Below are positions 9,472 through 19,249 of a stretch of 64,000 nt of DNA, piece after piece. The notes beneath the pieces were generated by a model that saw only the letters and a program-made list of their open reading frames with translations, had not been told where the DNA came from and made no database searches. The position numbers were made by a program, and so were the translations under genes. The DNA is from Rhizobium leguminosarum. Its GTDB lineage: Bacteria; Pseudomonadota; Alphaproteobacteria; Rhizobiales; Rhizobiaceae. Location: contig NZ_JAGIOR010000001.1 of NCBI RefSeq assembly GCF_017876795.1, forward strand, positions 1,700,501-1,764,500, written 5' to 3'. Position 1 is the first letter of the stretch; each line of letters begins with the position of its first letter.

Positions 9472-9946
9472 GACCGCAGAGGCTTGGGAGAATTACTCTG
9501 CTGTGAACCATTGATGGCTAACGGGAACGCAGCACCGCCGATGTCTTTCGAGTGGTTCAGTTGGCGAACAGGGGCGAGGCTACCGCGGCCAAACCACGCT
9601 GGTCTAGCCAATGGTGTCGCGATAACACATGCCACGTCGTCAACTCCGCAGTTTACAGCGGAAAGAACCAAACATTACTCAACCCAAGGACCGCACACGT
9701 ACAGACCAGCCGCCATGGTAGAGCAGGGTGAGTTCGCAGTAGCGTTCCCCGCAACACTAACGGCTCCGGCTGACAAGCTTTCAAGCTGCTTCTCGACTTG
9801 GCTGATCGCATCTTCTGCAAGTTTGCAGCTACCGCGCGAACGTCATGCCCAGCCTGCGCCAGCGTATCAGCCGTGAGAGGTGCTGGATTACGCACGGTCA
9901 AACGTCGCCGTAGGTGGGATCGGGATGCAAGAAATGGCACGGCGCC
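9472..9946. other. Stretch without a recognisable gene
   Basis: About 475 bp between the nodN terminator and the end of the sugar-binding protein gene. Open frames occur on both strands but none shows a family motif, a good ribosome site or believable codon use. No IS end was recognised. Confidence 0.5.
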
Positions 9947-10876
9947 TCAGTTCTTGGTGACGAAGTCCTTGACGTTTTCAGGCGTGACGAGCTGGAAGGG
10001 AATATAAACCTTCTTCTCGACCTTTTCGCCCTTGGCGATTTTCAGCGCCGTATCGAGCGAGCCCTTGCCCTGGCCGGCCGCATCCTGGAACACGGTGACG
10101 TCGAGATCGCCGGCCTGCATGGCGGCAAGCGCGTCCTGCGTGGCGTCGACACCGCCGACGACGACCTTGGTCATATCCTTGCCGGCAGCCTTCAGCGCCT
10201 GGATCGCCCCGATCGCCATTTCGTCGTTGTTGGAGATCACGGCGTCGAATTCGATGCCGCTGGAGAGCCAGTTGGTCATCAGGTCGGCGCCCTGGGTGCG
10301 ATCCCAGTTGGCCGTCTGCTCTTCGACGATCTGCAGGCCCTTGCATTCATCGGTCTTGACGACGTCATGGACGTCCTGGGTGCGCATGCGCGCAGCCTGG
10401 TTGGAGAGCTCGCCCATGATGACGACGGCCTTGCCCTTGCCACCGAGAATGCGGCAGATTTCCTTGGTTTCCAGCGTGCCGGATTCCTGCTCGTTGGATG
10501 CGACGAAAGCCTGCTTCTCCGGCAGCGTGTCGACATTGACCGGCTGGCGGTTGACGTAAACCAGCGGAATGCCGGCATCGGCGGCGAGTTTCGACATCGC
10601 CGTGGTCGCATCGGTATCGACAGGGTTGACGATGATTGCATCGACCTTCGAGGCGATGAAATTCTGGATCTGGCTCTGCTGCTTGGAAACGTCGTTCTGC
10701 GCGTCTTCGACCTGCAGCGTCACGCCGCTCAACGTCTTGGCATAGTCGGTCATGCCATTGCGCAGAACGGTCAGAAAGTTGTCGTCGAATTTCGCCATCG
10801 AAACGCCGACGGTTTCTGCGTGAGCGGCCGTCGACATGACGAGCGCCATCGCAGTGCCCAGGATAAACTTTTTCAT
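9947..10876 (-). CDS. Periplasmic sugar-binding protein, ribose/rhizopine (MocB-like) type
   Basis: 309-aa substrate-binding protein of a CUT2-type sugar ABC transporter. ATG 10876 is preceded by GGAGGAAGTG. Residues 1-20 are a signal peptide (KKFILGTAMALVMST, cleavage after AHA). The mature protein is a periplasmic-binding-protein type 1 fold: VGVSMAKFDDNFLTVLRNGM, QNFIASKVDAIIVNPVDTDA, SNNDEMAIGAIQALKAAG, VVGGVDATQDALAAM. Similarity in feel to the rhizopine-binding protein MocB is noted, but the ligand is not proven. No ATPase or permease gene lies next to it, so it is an orphan here and would need partners elsewhere. It stands between nodMN and nodD on the opposite strand. Confidence 0.88.
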   Translation of the reverse strand: MKKFILGTAMALVMSTAAHAETVGVSMAKFDDNFLTVLRNGMTDYAKTLSGVTLQVEDAQNDVSKQQSQIQNFIASKVDAIIVNPVDTDATTAMSKLAADAGIPLVYVNRQPVNVDTLPEKQAFVASNEQESGTLETKEICRILGGKGKAVVIMGELSNQAARMRTQDVHDVVKTDECKGLQIVEEQTANWDRTQGADLMTNWLSSGIEFDAVISNNDEMAIGAIQALKAAGKDMTKVVVGGVDATQDALAAMQAGDLDVTVFQDAAGQGKGSLDTALKIAKGEKVEKKVYIPFQLVTPENVKDFVTKN

Positions 10877-12168
10877 TTTCACTTCCTCCACAAACGGTGC
10901 CCGGCTGCACCTCCTCACGCCGGAACTTCGGGCCCAGCCCAAAGCCTTCTTTTGATTTTGCTATTGTCTCTCGTTAGCTGACTGAGCGCTCGTAGAACTG
11001 ATGGTTGCAAGCCTGCGAACTCAAATTTCGATCGTATCGGGGGCACAGGTTAACTAATATAAAAACGAACGCCATAAGCGCGATGAAGAATCTTTCAATG
11101 CTGCAAGATTGGCTACCGAACAAGAGAGGGATCTTGCAAATGCGGCCGTTCAGGCTGAAAGCGGCGCGAATTAGCGCCTCGGGAAGACGCACTGGAAACC
11201 ACGTGCTGCCAATCGCGACTCTCTTCATCGAGCCGGAAAGCCTCACCTATGCTTGCGACGGCGGAGCCTTCCTTGCATCGGTGATAACTCGACGCCCGAA
11301 GTGCGCCTGCCCTGCTATACCGATGGCGTTGCCCAAGCTGAAGCGGGGCTTCCACTTCGGGTCTGATTTGATGGAAGTTTCGCGGTGGCATGTGGTTTGC
11401 CGCCATCGGTAAAGTTGCACGTTGATGTGGCTGTCCTTTATTTTGATATGTTTGTGGCGGGGGGATCGTTCTGACCGACGGCCGCCCCCAGACGCCTCAC
11501 TATCGCCGTCGACCGTGCCGGTGATGGTGATGGTGATGGTAGCATTGCCGATATCCTTGCCACCAAACCGCGCCGGTCGCAGGCATACCGCCGTTGGCTT
11601 TGAGGACGTAGTCTGATCGATTTTCAGCATGACATGCTCGCCAGGTTCACGGTATGATGATCGCCGGCGCCGCGTTGTTATTCCCCGTCAACGCGATCAA
11701 ACCACCGCCCGACTGCGAGCACTGGGCAATTGCGATTTGCAGATTGGGGTGTTAGCCGCCGGTGTTCCGTTCAACACTGGCGCGGTGCAGGCCGCGCGCG
11801 CTGGCACCGCCATGGCAAGGCCCGCGCCCAGTGTCGCGGCGCCCCTTTCAGCAACCTAAACCATGGATTTTCATGCATTTTTGCCTGTGGTCGACATCAG
11901 AGCTTGATGTCGCTTGGATTGCCCGACGCGGCGGTGGTCGCATCGGCGAATGTCAGATCGGTCTGCCGCACGTAAGGGCGCGTGCGTTGCCTCAGGCTGC
12001 CACGCACGCCGTGCTCGAAGCAGTGAAGGATTCGACAGGCTTGACACTGTGTGTTGTGGTATTCCATAATACGAAGCCATGAAGGACGCGAGGGGTCGAG
12101 TCATCGATTAGCCGCAAGACACTTTTGCTGGTGGACCCCTTGATCGCGTCGTAATGCAGTGTGGCGGA
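10877..12168. other. 1.3-kb stretch without an intact gene
   Basis: Lies between the divergently placed sugar-binding protein gene and nodD. The part next to 10877 holds the binding protein's leader; 11500-11870 holds a possible decayed secreted protein; the rest shows only short frames without motifs. No nod box was seen in front of this nodD copy. Confidence 0.45.
11500..11870 (-). pseudogene. Possible relic of a secreted repeat protein (weak)
   Basis: On the minus strand one frame near 11860-11750 reads GAATLGAGLAMAVPARAAC, like a signal peptide with a cleavage site, and another near 11560-11510 reads DIGNATITITITGTVDGD, like a VCBS or adhesin-type beta repeat. The pieces are in different frames and are split by stops, so if this was a gene it is decayed. 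The match is short and could be chance. The whole 10877-12168 stretch otherwise holds nothing I can name. Confidence 0.25.
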
Positions 12169-13119
12169 ATGCGTTTTAAGGGCCTGGACCTAAATCTTCT
12201 CGTAGCGCTCAACGCTTTGATGACCGAGCGGAAGCTCACAGCAGCAGCGCGCAGCATTAACCTCAGTCAACCGGCGATGAGCGCAGCCATCGGCAGGCTG
12301 CGCGCCTATTTCAATGACGAGCTATTTGTGATGCAGCAGCGCAAGCTTGTTCCCACGCCGCGAGCCGAAGCGCTTGCCCCTGCAGTTCGCGATGCTCTTT
12401 TGCATATTCAGTGTTCTATCCTTGCTTGGGAACCATGTGTCCCGGCGGAATCCGATCGGCGCTTCAGGATCATCCTCTCCGACTTTATGGCGCTCGTTTT
12501 CTTAGAGAAGGTCATAAAGCGCGTGGCGCGTGAAGCACCGGGCGTCAGCTTCGAATTGCTCTCCCTCGATGATGATCCAGATGAACTTCTCCACAGTGGT
12601 GATGTCGACTTCTTGATCCTTCCAGACGTGTTCATGTCAGCAAAACATCCCAAGGCGACACTGTTTGAGGAGACGCTGGTGTGTGTCGGCTGCCCCGAGA
12701 ATGAACGGTTGCGCGGGAAGCTGTCACTCGAGCGCTTCATGTCCATGGGACACGTCGCGGCGATGTTCGGGCGGTCGCTAAAGCCGTCTGTTGAACAATG
12801 GCTATTACTTCAGCACGGTTTCAAGCGGCGCGTCGATATCGCAGTTCCCTCCTTCAACTTGATCCCATCATTGCTCTCGGGGACGAATAGGATAGCAACC
12901 CTTCCGTCACGTCTTGTCAGACATTTCGAACCGGTAGTCCCCCTGCAGATCGTCGATCATCCGTTGCCTCCCCTCCGGTTCACGGAGGCTTTACAGTGGC
13001 CTTCACTTCATGATTCGGACCCCGGAAACGCCTGGATGCGCGAGATAATGTTCCAGGAAGCTTCGCGAATGGAAGCCCTTCCGGAAAACTCGGCGGAACA
13101 TCGACACGCGGATGCTTGA
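12169..13119 (+). CDS. nodD: NodD, LysR-type flavonoid-responsive activator (intact copy)
   Basis: Master regulator of nodulation genes; binds nod boxes and activates them with host flavonoids. The ATG at 12171-12169 ([14 protein letters not shown]) matches the family's start, so the ATG 15 bp upstream is not needed. At 316 aa it is full length. Residues 18-45 are the LysR helix-turn-helix ([22 protein letters not shown]), and the C-terminal part is the effector-binding domain ([24 protein letters not shown]). This is the only intact nodD in the window; the copy in the usual place next to nodA is broken. It converges on nodL. The two copies differ by one visible residue over their shared C-terminal region (Glu versus Gln before ALPEN). 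Confidence 0.96.
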   Translation: MRFKGLDLNLLVALNALMTERKLTAAARSINLSQPAMSAAIGRLRAYFNDELFVMQQRKLVPTPRAEALAPAVRDALLHIQCSILAWEPCVPAESDRRFRIILSDFMALVFLEKVIKRVAREAPGVSFELLSLDDDPDELLHSGDVDFLILPDVFMSAKHPKATLFEETLVCVGCPENERLRGKLSLERFMSMGHVAAMFGRSLKPSVEQWLLLQHGFKRRVDIAVPSFNLIPSLLSGTNRIATLPSRLVRHFEPVVPLQIVDHPLPPLRFTEALQWPSLHDSDPGNAWMREIMFQEASRMEALPENSAEHRHADA

Positions 13120-13195
13120 AGGCTTCGCTGCCGAAGGGTGGGCCGCTTGAGGATGCGATACGCAGGTTCCGCCTACCGAAACAACCGTTGGCACC

Positions 13196-13360
13196 ATGCC
13201 CGGCGCACTCCCCGTTTATGCAAGCGATATGACGGATTCGAGAATAGGGCTCGTCGCGCCGTTTCTGCCGCTGCCTCGTCGCTTTGGGCGTCCTCGCACC
13301 ACCGCTTTCGGGGAGGTCTTGAACGCTCTGCTTTACATCGCTTCGACGGTTGCCTGCGAA
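13196..13360 (+). pseudogene. IS5-family transposase N-terminal relic
   Basis: The frame reads [45 protein letters not shown]. This aligns with residues about 20-65 of the intact transposase at 17334 ([44 protein letters not shown]) with several substitutions, then diverges. It is an old fragment of a related IS, not a recent copy. Confidence 0.75.
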
Positions 13361-13805
13361 AATGAGCAGCCGACGACGCTCGCAGCTGGTCACAATGCGA
13401 TGTCATATGCGCGTTCGAAGGCCAAGTTTGTCCGTTTGTCTATAGAGCGACAATCTGGATGAGACGCCGTATTGTCTCACCTTGTTTGTCGCCGCGCACT
13501 CCGGCAAACCCGGCGCGGTTCAGATTGTCCGTATAAGGTGTGTTTCGGCATGCAAATTTTGGACGCCGATTGACAACGAGTTCATCCGCAAGGCTGCGCC
13601 TGACAGCCCGAACGTCTCACCCTCGATCAGCTCCAGAAAGTGCTCGGACTAAACATCTATTGAAGAAAAACGCCGGCCGAGTTCAGGTCGACTAGTTTTT
13701 AGTTGGAGTTGCAAATCAGCGGAGATCCTCGGGTGGGTAGTTCGCCGGAGCCCTCCGGTGCGGTGCCACACACCGTAGGAAATGGAAGTTCGCCAGTGGC
13801 TCGCG
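13361..13805. other. Stretch without a recognisable gene
   Basis: About 445 bp between the IS5 relic and the 3' end of nodL. Only short frames without motifs are present; it may be further IS debris. Confidence 0.45.
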
Positions 13806-14357
13806 TCATCGCCTCAACCGAGCCGGATTTCCGACAGCCTTTTCCCCTGCCGGTATGTCGCGGGTGACCACGCTCCCGGCGCCGACGACGGCATTGTCGC
13901 CGATTGTCACCCCTGGAAGAATGATTGCTCCGCCGCCAATCCAGACGTCTTTGCCAATCCGGACAGGGCGACCTAGCTGAAGTCCAGATTGCCGCTGCTC
14001 TGGATCATGTGGGTGGTCGGCGGTGTAGATCTGCGCAGCCGGCCCGATTGCGGTCCCAGCACCAATCGTCACCTCTGCTACGTCGAGTATTACACAGTTG
14101 AAATTAATGTAAACGTAGGCGCCAAGTCGGATGTTGTAGCCGTAATCGCAATGAAATGGAGGGCGGATCACGGCTCCAGTTCCGACCTCTCTCAACCGCT
14201 CGAGCAGGAGCGCGTTCCAATGCTCAGTTGGACTTCCGAGAGTCTCATTATATCGCTTTAACCATGCGCCCGTGGCCAGTAGGTCGGCTTGAAGCTCCGG
14301 GTCCGCCGCGTTGTACATCTCGCCCGCCAGCATCTTGTCTTTTTGACTCCGTGTCAT
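13806..14357 (-). CDS. nodL: NodL, Nod factor O-acetyltransferase
   Basis: Transfers an acetyl group from acetyl-CoA to O-6 of the non-reducing glucosamine of the Nod factor. It is a left-handed beta-helix (hexapeptide repeat) enzyme of the LacA/CysE family: repeats are evident in VGTGAVIRPPFHCDYGYNIR, VTIGAGTAIGPAAQIYTADH (with the catalytic His), GKDVWIGGGAIILPGVTIG and DNAVVGAGSVVTRDIPAG. I start at ATG 14357 (MTRSQKDKMLAGEMYNAADP) because it matches the family N-terminus; an ATG at 14378 is also possible. It lies 384 bp after nodE, an unusually wide gap for a nodFEL operon. Confidence 0.94.
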   Translation of the reverse strand: MTRSQKDKMLAGEMYNAADPELQADLLATGAWLKRYNETLGSPTEHWNALLLERLREVGTGAVIRPPFHCDYGYNIRLGAYVYINFNCVILDVAEVTIGAGTAIGPAAQIYTADHPHDPEQRQSGLQLGRPVRIGKDVWIGGGAIILPGVTIGDNAVVGAGSVVTRDIPAGEKAVGNPARLRR

Positions 14358-14378
14358 TCTCTCAACTCGCGTTCTCAT

Positions 14379-14762
14379 TGGAGGTTATCAGGTTCTAATC
14401 GTGCCGGCATTAAATGCAGACGCGGATTGAAAGTGCCCACGGACTGACCGGCGAGCGAAATTGGACGCAGAGCCGTCTAATCGAAGTTCAGACGTGGAGC
14501 GCCGTTGGACGATGACAGCGAGGGTGCAAACTACAATATCCTCTGCCGCCATCGTTGCCGAGTGTCCGAAACGATACGCGTTTATTCTAAGCGCCAGCGG
14601 ACCCTCATCCCTTTGGTTTTGAGACCCGGGTGGGATTGGCATGTCGATCGGGCACGACCAGCTAGCTACCTTTCATGTTCTAGCGGCCAAGCGGCGTCTT
14701 TGCAGACAAAGAACTTCACCTTCCGCTCTTGCCGTTAGAGCTAATGGGCTACCAGGTCAGGA
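14379..14762. other. nodE-nodL spacer, no recognisable gene
   Basis: About 384 bp between nodE and nodL. I see no nod box, IS end or convincing small gene. In a nodFEL operon the genes are usually tighter, so this may be inserted or decayed sequence that the transcript crosses. Confidence 0.45.
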
Positions 14763-15977
14763 TCAGCGATACACCTGCCTGAATGCGACGACGGCGTTGG
14801 TGCCCCCCATCGCGAACGCATTGCTCATCGCAACGCGAACCTTGCGCTCTCGCGGGACATTGGGAGTGACGTCAAGATCGCATTGCGGGTCCGGCTCACG
14901 ATAGTTGGCGGTGGGCGGTATGACACCTTCACGGATCGCCATTACGCAGGCGATCATTTCAAGTGCGCTGGCGGCACCTAGGCAATGGGCGTGCATCGAT
15001 TTGGTGGAGGAGACGGACATCTCAAAAGCGTGGTCTCCGAAGACGCGCTTGATCGCCGCCGTCTCCATCTGGTCATTCGCAACGGTGCCGGTGCCGTGCG
15101 CGTTGAGGTAGTCAACATCATCAGCATTTAACTCGGCATCGGCAAGGCAGCTGCGCATAGCTGCCTCCGGCCCCTCAATGGAGGGCATGACGATATCGTA
15201 GGCATCGCCAGAAAGCCCGATTCCGGCAATCTCGGCAAGCATAGTCGCACCGCGGGCAGCGGCATGCTCGTAGCTTTCCAACACAGCCATTCCGGCGCCC
15301 TCTCCAAGGACAACGCCTTTCCTGTCGGCGGAGAACGGACGACAGGTATCAGGGGCAAGCACTCGCAGTGCTTCCCATGATTTCAGGACCCCCCAGGTGA
15401 GCGGCGCATCGCTCCCCCCCGCAAGCATGACGTCTGCGCGGCCCAGCCTGATCTGATCCACCGCGGAAGCGATCGCATGATTTGCCGCCGCGCAGGCGGA
15501 GGTGACGCCAAAGACAGGGCCGCGTAGGCCGAGACAAATGCTGACTTGGCCGGCAGCCGCGCTCGGCATTCCCTTCGGCGCGGTGAAAATGCGAGCCCGG
15601 GTCACCCCGTCTAGAAGGATGCTGCGGTAGGTTTCTTCAATTGTTCCCCAACCGGGTCCGCCGACGCCCATCGCGGCACCGAAACGGTGGGCATTTTGTT
15701 CATTGCAAGAAAGTCCGGCCTGCCGCATGGCTTCGGTCGCAGCAATCACCGCGAGCAGGCTGAAACGGTCCATAGAAACAAGCTGTTTGCGCGGAATTTC
15801 GTGTTCCGGTATCGCCTTGATCTCGGCACCCACTGTGCCTTCCAGATCATAAAGATCTGTAGTGATGATGGGGCTGATCGCGGAGCGGCCTTCGCGCATT
15901 TCTGTCCAAATGGATGCAGCGTTCGTGCCTAATCCGCAAAGTCCGCCAATTCCCGTGATTACGACGCGCCTGTCCAT
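14763..15977 (-). CDS. nodE: NodE, beta-ketoacyl synthase for Nod factor fatty acid
   Basis: Condensing enzyme that, with NodF, makes the special polyunsaturated acyl chain of the Nod factor, a main determinant of host range in R. leguminosarum. At 404 aa it is full length. The catalytic triad of a KAS II-type enzyme is present: Cys162 in [12 protein letters not shown], His294 in [12 protein letters not shown] and His331 in [14 protein letters not shown]. The glycine-rich end ([19 protein letters not shown]) is typical. Its ATG shares bases with the nodF stop (TAATG), indicating coupled translation. Which biovar's acyl chain it makes cannot be read by eye. Confidence 0.96.
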   Translation of the reverse strand: MDRRVVITGIGGLCGLGTNAASIWTEMREGRSAISPIITTDLYDLEGTVGAEIKAIPEHEIPRKQLVSMDRFSLLAVIAATEAMRQAGLSCNEQNAHRFGAAMGVGGPGWGTIEETYRSILLDGVTRARIFTAPKGMPSAAAGQVSICLGLRGPVFGVTSACAAANHAIASAVDQIRLGRADVMLAGGSDAPLTWGVLKSWEALRVLAPDTCRPFSADRKGVVLGEGAGMAVLESYEHAAARGATMLAEIAGIGLSGDAYDIVMPSIEGPEAAMRSCLADAELNADDVDYLNAHGTGTVANDQMETAAIKRVFGDHAFEMSVSSTKSMHAHCLGAASALEMIACVMAIREGVIPPTANYREPDPQCDLDVTPNVPRERKVRVAMSNAFAMGGTNAVVAFRQVYR

Positions 15978-16255
15978 TAAGCCTCCTTTGCGATCAAGCC
16001 CCGAACGGCTTCGACGACGTCGCCGATATTTTTCAGATTAGACCAAGCATCGGTCGTGTTCATCTCGATCTTGATGCCGTACGCCTGCTCCAAGTCCCAG
16101 AGCACATCGGCCAAAGCCAGAGAGTCGATACCGAGGTTGGTCAACTCGCTATCAGCGGTTATTTCTCCAATCGATACTGGAAGCCTCCCCCCATTCTCTG
16201 ATTGGGCGAGATTTTTAATCGCTGCAATAATTTCAACTGTGAGTTGATCCGCCAT
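15977..16255 (-). CDS. nodF: NodF, specialised acyl carrier protein
   Basis: Acyl carrier protein that carries the growing chain for NodE. The chosen start is ATG 16255 ([16 protein letters not shown]), preceded by AAGGAATGAG; it gives 92 aa, the family length, while the longer frame upstream has no family similarity. The phosphopantetheine attachment site is Ser45 in [15 protein letters not shown]. The C-terminal half ([20 protein letters not shown]) is NodF-like rather than like housekeeping ACP. First gene of the nodFEL unit, about 160 bp after its nod box. Confidence 0.95.
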   Translation of the reverse strand: MADQLTVEIIAAIKNLAQSENGGRLPVSIGEITADSELTNLGIDSLALADVLWDLEQAYGIKIEMNTTDAWSNLKNIGDVVEAVRGLIAKEA

Positions 16256-16418
16256 CTCATTCCTTTCTACATTCCAGTAGTCCCGACGCGGCTGATTATC
16301 CGGCCTAGCAGGTCCCAGTACTCTCAATGCTGAGGGGAAGGGTCTCGCTTAGGAACGGTGTCGTTGTGAGACCACGGAACCGCCCCACGCCTAGCTTTGT
16401 GCTATGGAACATGTTGAA

Positions 16419-16466
16419 CGATTGGTAAAATTGATTGATTGGATCGAGGCCATCCAATTTTTGGAT
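16419..16466 (-). promoter_or_regulatory. nod box upstream of nodF
   Basis: On the minus strand a 47-48-bp nod box, seen on the plus strand as GATTGGTAAAATTGATTG followed by ATTGGATCGAGGCCATCC and ending TTGGAT. The ATTGGTAAAATTGATTG block is almost identical to the complement of the nodA nod box. It lies about 165 bp before nodF and should drive nodF, nodE and probably nodL. Confidence 0.88.
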
Positions 16467-17266
16467 GAACGGAGCTGAAGAATTGGCGCGCGCTAACAGC
16501 TGCAGGAGCGATAACGATCCGCCGCTTCCACTTTCAGAATTGCAAGACAGAACTCACGCTGGCGACCGACGGAAACGCAACTTCAACCTGCACAAGCACT
16601 GAAAAACCGGGTTTTTTCCGCCGAAATCCGCTGGTCACCACCCGAATGGGTACTCGACCCGAGTCACGGTTCCCGACAGTTTTCCGGAAGGGCTTGCATT
16701 CGCGAAGCTTCCTGGAACATTATCTCGCGCATCCAGGCGTTTCCGGGGTCCGAATCATGAAGTGAAGGCCACTGTAAAGCCTCCGTGAACCGGAGGGGAG
16801 GCAACGGATGATCGACGATCTGCAGGGGGACTACCGGTTCGAAATGTCTGACAAGACGTGACGGAAGGGTTGCTATCCTATTCGTCCCCGAGAGCAATGA
16901 TGGGATCAAGTTGAAGGAGGGAACTGCGATATCGACGCGCCGCTTGAAACCGTGCTGAAGTAATAGCCATTGTTCAACAGACGGCTTTAGCGACCGCCCG
17001 AACATCGCCGCGACGTGTCCCATGGACATGAAGCGCTCGAGTGACAGCTTCCCGCGCAACCGTTCATTCTCGGGGCAGCCGACACACACCAGCGTCTCCT
17101 CAAACAGTGTCGCCTTGGGATGTTTTGCTGACATGAACACGTCTGGAAGGATCAAGAAGTCGACATCACCACTGTGGAGAAGTTCATCTGGATCATCATC
17201 GAGGGAGAGCAATTCGAAGCTGACGCCCGGTGCTTCACGCGCCACGCGCTTTATGACCTTCTCTAA

Positions 17267-18199
17267 GAGGCTGCCCCAAAAAGATATGAGTGATTTCAGC
17301 CAGTTGTGATTCCCTCGGATTTGCGAAGATTCGATGGAGTGCACAATGGCCTGGACTGAAACCACCCGACAGCAATATGTCCGTCGGACGAGCCGATATG
17401 CAAGCGATGTTACCGATCGCGAATGGGAATTTATTGCGCCGTTCATGCCCGCGCCACGGCGCCTGGGCCGGCCACGCAAGACCGATCTGCGCGAGGTTTT
17501 AAACGCCCTTCTCTATATCGCTTCGACAGGCTGCCAGTGGCGGATGCTGCCGAAGGACTTTCCGGCCTGTTCAACGGTGCAGCGGTATTTCTATGAATGG
17601 CGGGCAATGGGTCTTTGGCCACGGATCAACCACCACCTCGTCATGGAGGCACGGGAGCTGGACGGGAAGGAAGCTTCACCGACGGCTGGCGCCATCGACA
17701 GCCAAAGCGTCAAAACTACTGAAAGCGGCGGTATTCGGGGCTTTGATGCGGGTAAGAAGATCAAGGGCCGCAAGCGCCACATCATTGTTGATACGCTCGG
17801 GCTGATGGTCGGCCTCATGGTGCACAGCGCTGATATCCAGGACCGCGACGGCGCTCCCGATCTCCTGAAATCTATCCGCAACCGATGGCCGTGGCTCCTT
17901 CATGTCTTCGCCGATGGCGGCTATGCGGGCGACAAGCTGAAAAAGCGGCTGCAGAAAATAGGAAAATGGACACTCGAAATTATCAAGCGTACCGACAAGG
18001 CCAAGGGTTTCGAAATCCTGCCGCGCCGCTGGGTCGTCGAGAGGACGTTCGCCTGGCTGGGACGATGCAGAAGATTGGCCAAGGACTTCGAGACATCCAT
18101 CGCTTCAGCAGAAGCCTGGATAACCATCGCTCACATCCGAATGCTCACCAGGCGGCTGGCAAGATACGGATATCGTTGAAACCTTTTCGAGTCAGACTC
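17267..18199 (+). mobile_element. IS5-family element (IS1031-like group) inserted in nodD
   Basis: 933-bp element carrying one transposase gene. The imperfect terminal inverted repeats begin GAGGCTGCCCCAAAAAG on the left and GAGTCTGACTCGAAAAGG (complement) on the right. The target duplication is TAA (17264-17266 and 18200-18202), proven by comparison with the intact nodD, where the uninterrupted sequence reads CCTTCTCTAAGAAAACG in complement. A 3-bp TNA target fits the IS1031 group. Inserted antisense to nodD. Confidence 0.93.
17334..18179 (+). CDS. IS5-family transposase
   Basis: 281-aa DDE transposase of the element inserted in nodD. The N-terminal DUF4096-type region reads [20 protein letters not shown] and [19 protein letters not shown]. 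The catalytic domain follows: first Asp in [21 protein letters not shown], second in [13 protein letters not shown], and the Glu in [23 protein letters not shown]. The frame is intact, so the element may be active. A second in-frame ATG lies four codons in ([10 protein letters not shown]) and could be the true start. Confidence 0.93.
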   Translation: MECTMAWTETTRQQYVRRTSRYASDVTDREWEFIAPFMPAPRRLGRPRKTDLREVLNALLYIASTGCQWRMLPKDFPACSTVQRYFYEWRAMGLWPRINHHLVMEARELDGKEASPTAGAIDSQSVKTTESGGIRGFDAGKKIKGRKRHIIVDTLGLMVGLMVHSADIQDRDGAPDLLKSIRNRWPWLLHVFADGGYAGDKLKKRLQKIGKWTLEIIKRTDKAKGFEILPRRWVVERTFAWLGRCRRLAKDFETSIASAEAWITIAHIRMLTRRLARYGYR

Positions 18200-18442
18200 T
18201 AAGAAAACGAGCGCCATAAAGTCGGAGAGGATGATCCTGAAGCGCCGATCGGATTCCGCCGGGACACATGGTTCCCAAGCAAGGATAGAACACTGAATAT
18301 GCAAAAGAGCATCGCGAACTGCAGGGGCAAGCGCTTCGGCTCGCGGCGTGGGAACAAGCTTGCGCTGCTGCATCACAAATAGCTCGTCATTGAAATAGGC
18401 GCGCAGCCTGCCGATGTCCAGGCCCTTAAAACGCATCCTGTC

Positions 18443-18490
18443 ATCCATTGCTTAGATGATTGGGATCCAAACAATCAATTTTACCAATCT
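18443..18490 (+). promoter_or_regulatory. nod box upstream of nodA
   Basis: Near-consensus 47-bp nod box: ATCCATTGCTTAGATGATT, then GGGATCCAAACAATCAATTT and TACCAATCT. It starts 7 bp from the start codon of the broken divergent nodD and lies about 170 bp before nodA, the classical arrangement in R. leguminosarum. It should drive nodABCIJ when bound by NodD from the intact copy. Confidence 0.93.
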
Positions 18491-18658
18491 ATCTGGGTGC
18501 TATTAGAGAGGCTAAAATCCAAAATCAAGGAGCCAACGCAAAACTAGCGAGCCTTTTAAGCGTGTAGCATGCGTTTCGACAATGGGCCGTCGACAGCGTG
18601 TGCGCTGCTAAGCTTCGCTGTTTTAGGCTGATTGGCTGAAAACGAACTGGAGCTTTGC

Positions 18659-19249
18659 ATGTCTAGTGGAGTGCGATGGAGAATATCCTGGGAAAATGAT
18701 CTCGAACCGTCAGACCACGCGGAACTGTCTGAGTTTTTTCGGGCGACCTACGGTCCGACAGGCGCGTTCAACGCCAAACCTTTCGAGACCGGCCGAAGCT
18801 GGGCCGGTGCGAGACCGGAACGCCGCGCGATTGCCTACGATTCGAAAGGCATTGCGAGCCACATGGGGTTGCTGCGGCGTTTCATAAGAGTCGGCGATAC
18901 CGATTTGCTGGTCGCGGAACTTGGCTTGTATGGAGTGCGGCCGGATCTGGAGGGGCTCGGCATAGCTCATTCGATCCGCGCATTGGCTCCAACTTTGCTG
19001 GATATAGCGGTTCCGTTCGCGTTCGGTACCGTTCGGCACGCGATGCGAAACCATGTGGAGAGATTTTGCCGAGACGGTATTGCTAATATTCTGACGGGGG
19101 TTCGTGTGAGGTCAACCCTTCCAGATACGCAGCCGGACATGCCCTCCACGCGCACCGAAGACGTGCTCCTCGTAGTATTTCCAATTGAACGAACGATGAG
19201 TGAGTGGCCTTCTGGGTCGTTGATTGAACGAAACGGGTCCGAGCTGTGA
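18659..19249 (+). CDS. nodA: NodA, Nod factor N-acyltransferase
   Basis: Transfers the fatty acid to the free amino group of the deacetylated chitin oligomer, in the cytoplasm or at the inner face of the membrane. ATG 18659 ([13 protein letters not shown]) gives 196 aa, the exact NodA length; the frame extends upstream but without NodA similarity. Typical stretches are [36 protein letters not shown] and [17 protein letters not shown]. It overlaps nodB by 4 bp. First gene of nodABCIJ. Confidence 0.97.
   Translation: MSSGVRWRISWENDLEPSDHAELSEFFRATYGPTGAFNAKPFETGRSWAGARPERRAIAYDSKGIASHMGLLRRFIRVGDTDLLVAELGLYGVRPDLEGLGIAHSIRALAPTLLDIAVPFAFGTVRHAMRNHVERFCRDGIANILTGVRVRSTLPDTQPDMPSTRTEDVLLVVFPIERTMSEWPSGSLIERNGSEL

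Larger units (their letters stand above)
16664..18436 (-). pseudogene. nodD: Second nodD copy: helix-turn-helix deletion plus IS insertion
   Basis: A nodD copy in the classical place divergent from nodA, broken twice. The 5' part (18436-18200) starts MRFKGLD and goes straight to [14 protein letters not shown]: compared with the intact copy, 33 codons (99 bp) covering most of the helix-turn-helix are missing in frame. An IS5-family element at 17267-18199 then splits the gene after the codons for ALVFLE. The 3' part (17266-16664) continues [20 protein letters not shown] to LPEN and then differs. Shared parts are almost identical to the intact nodD at 12169. Sequence similarity stops close to the gene borders, so it is a gene-sized duplicate. 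It cannot make a working NodD. Confidence 0.95.

Noticed and set aside
9914..10981. 355-codon open frame antisense to the sugar-binding protein gene
   Set aside because: Shadow of a well-supported gene; its translation has no recognisable motif.
11520..11545. Run of CATCACC-type repeats read as a His-tag-like sequence
   Set aside because: It is out of frame with any supported gene; the other frame gives an ordinary Thr/Ile beta-repeat, so it is a by-product of that relic.
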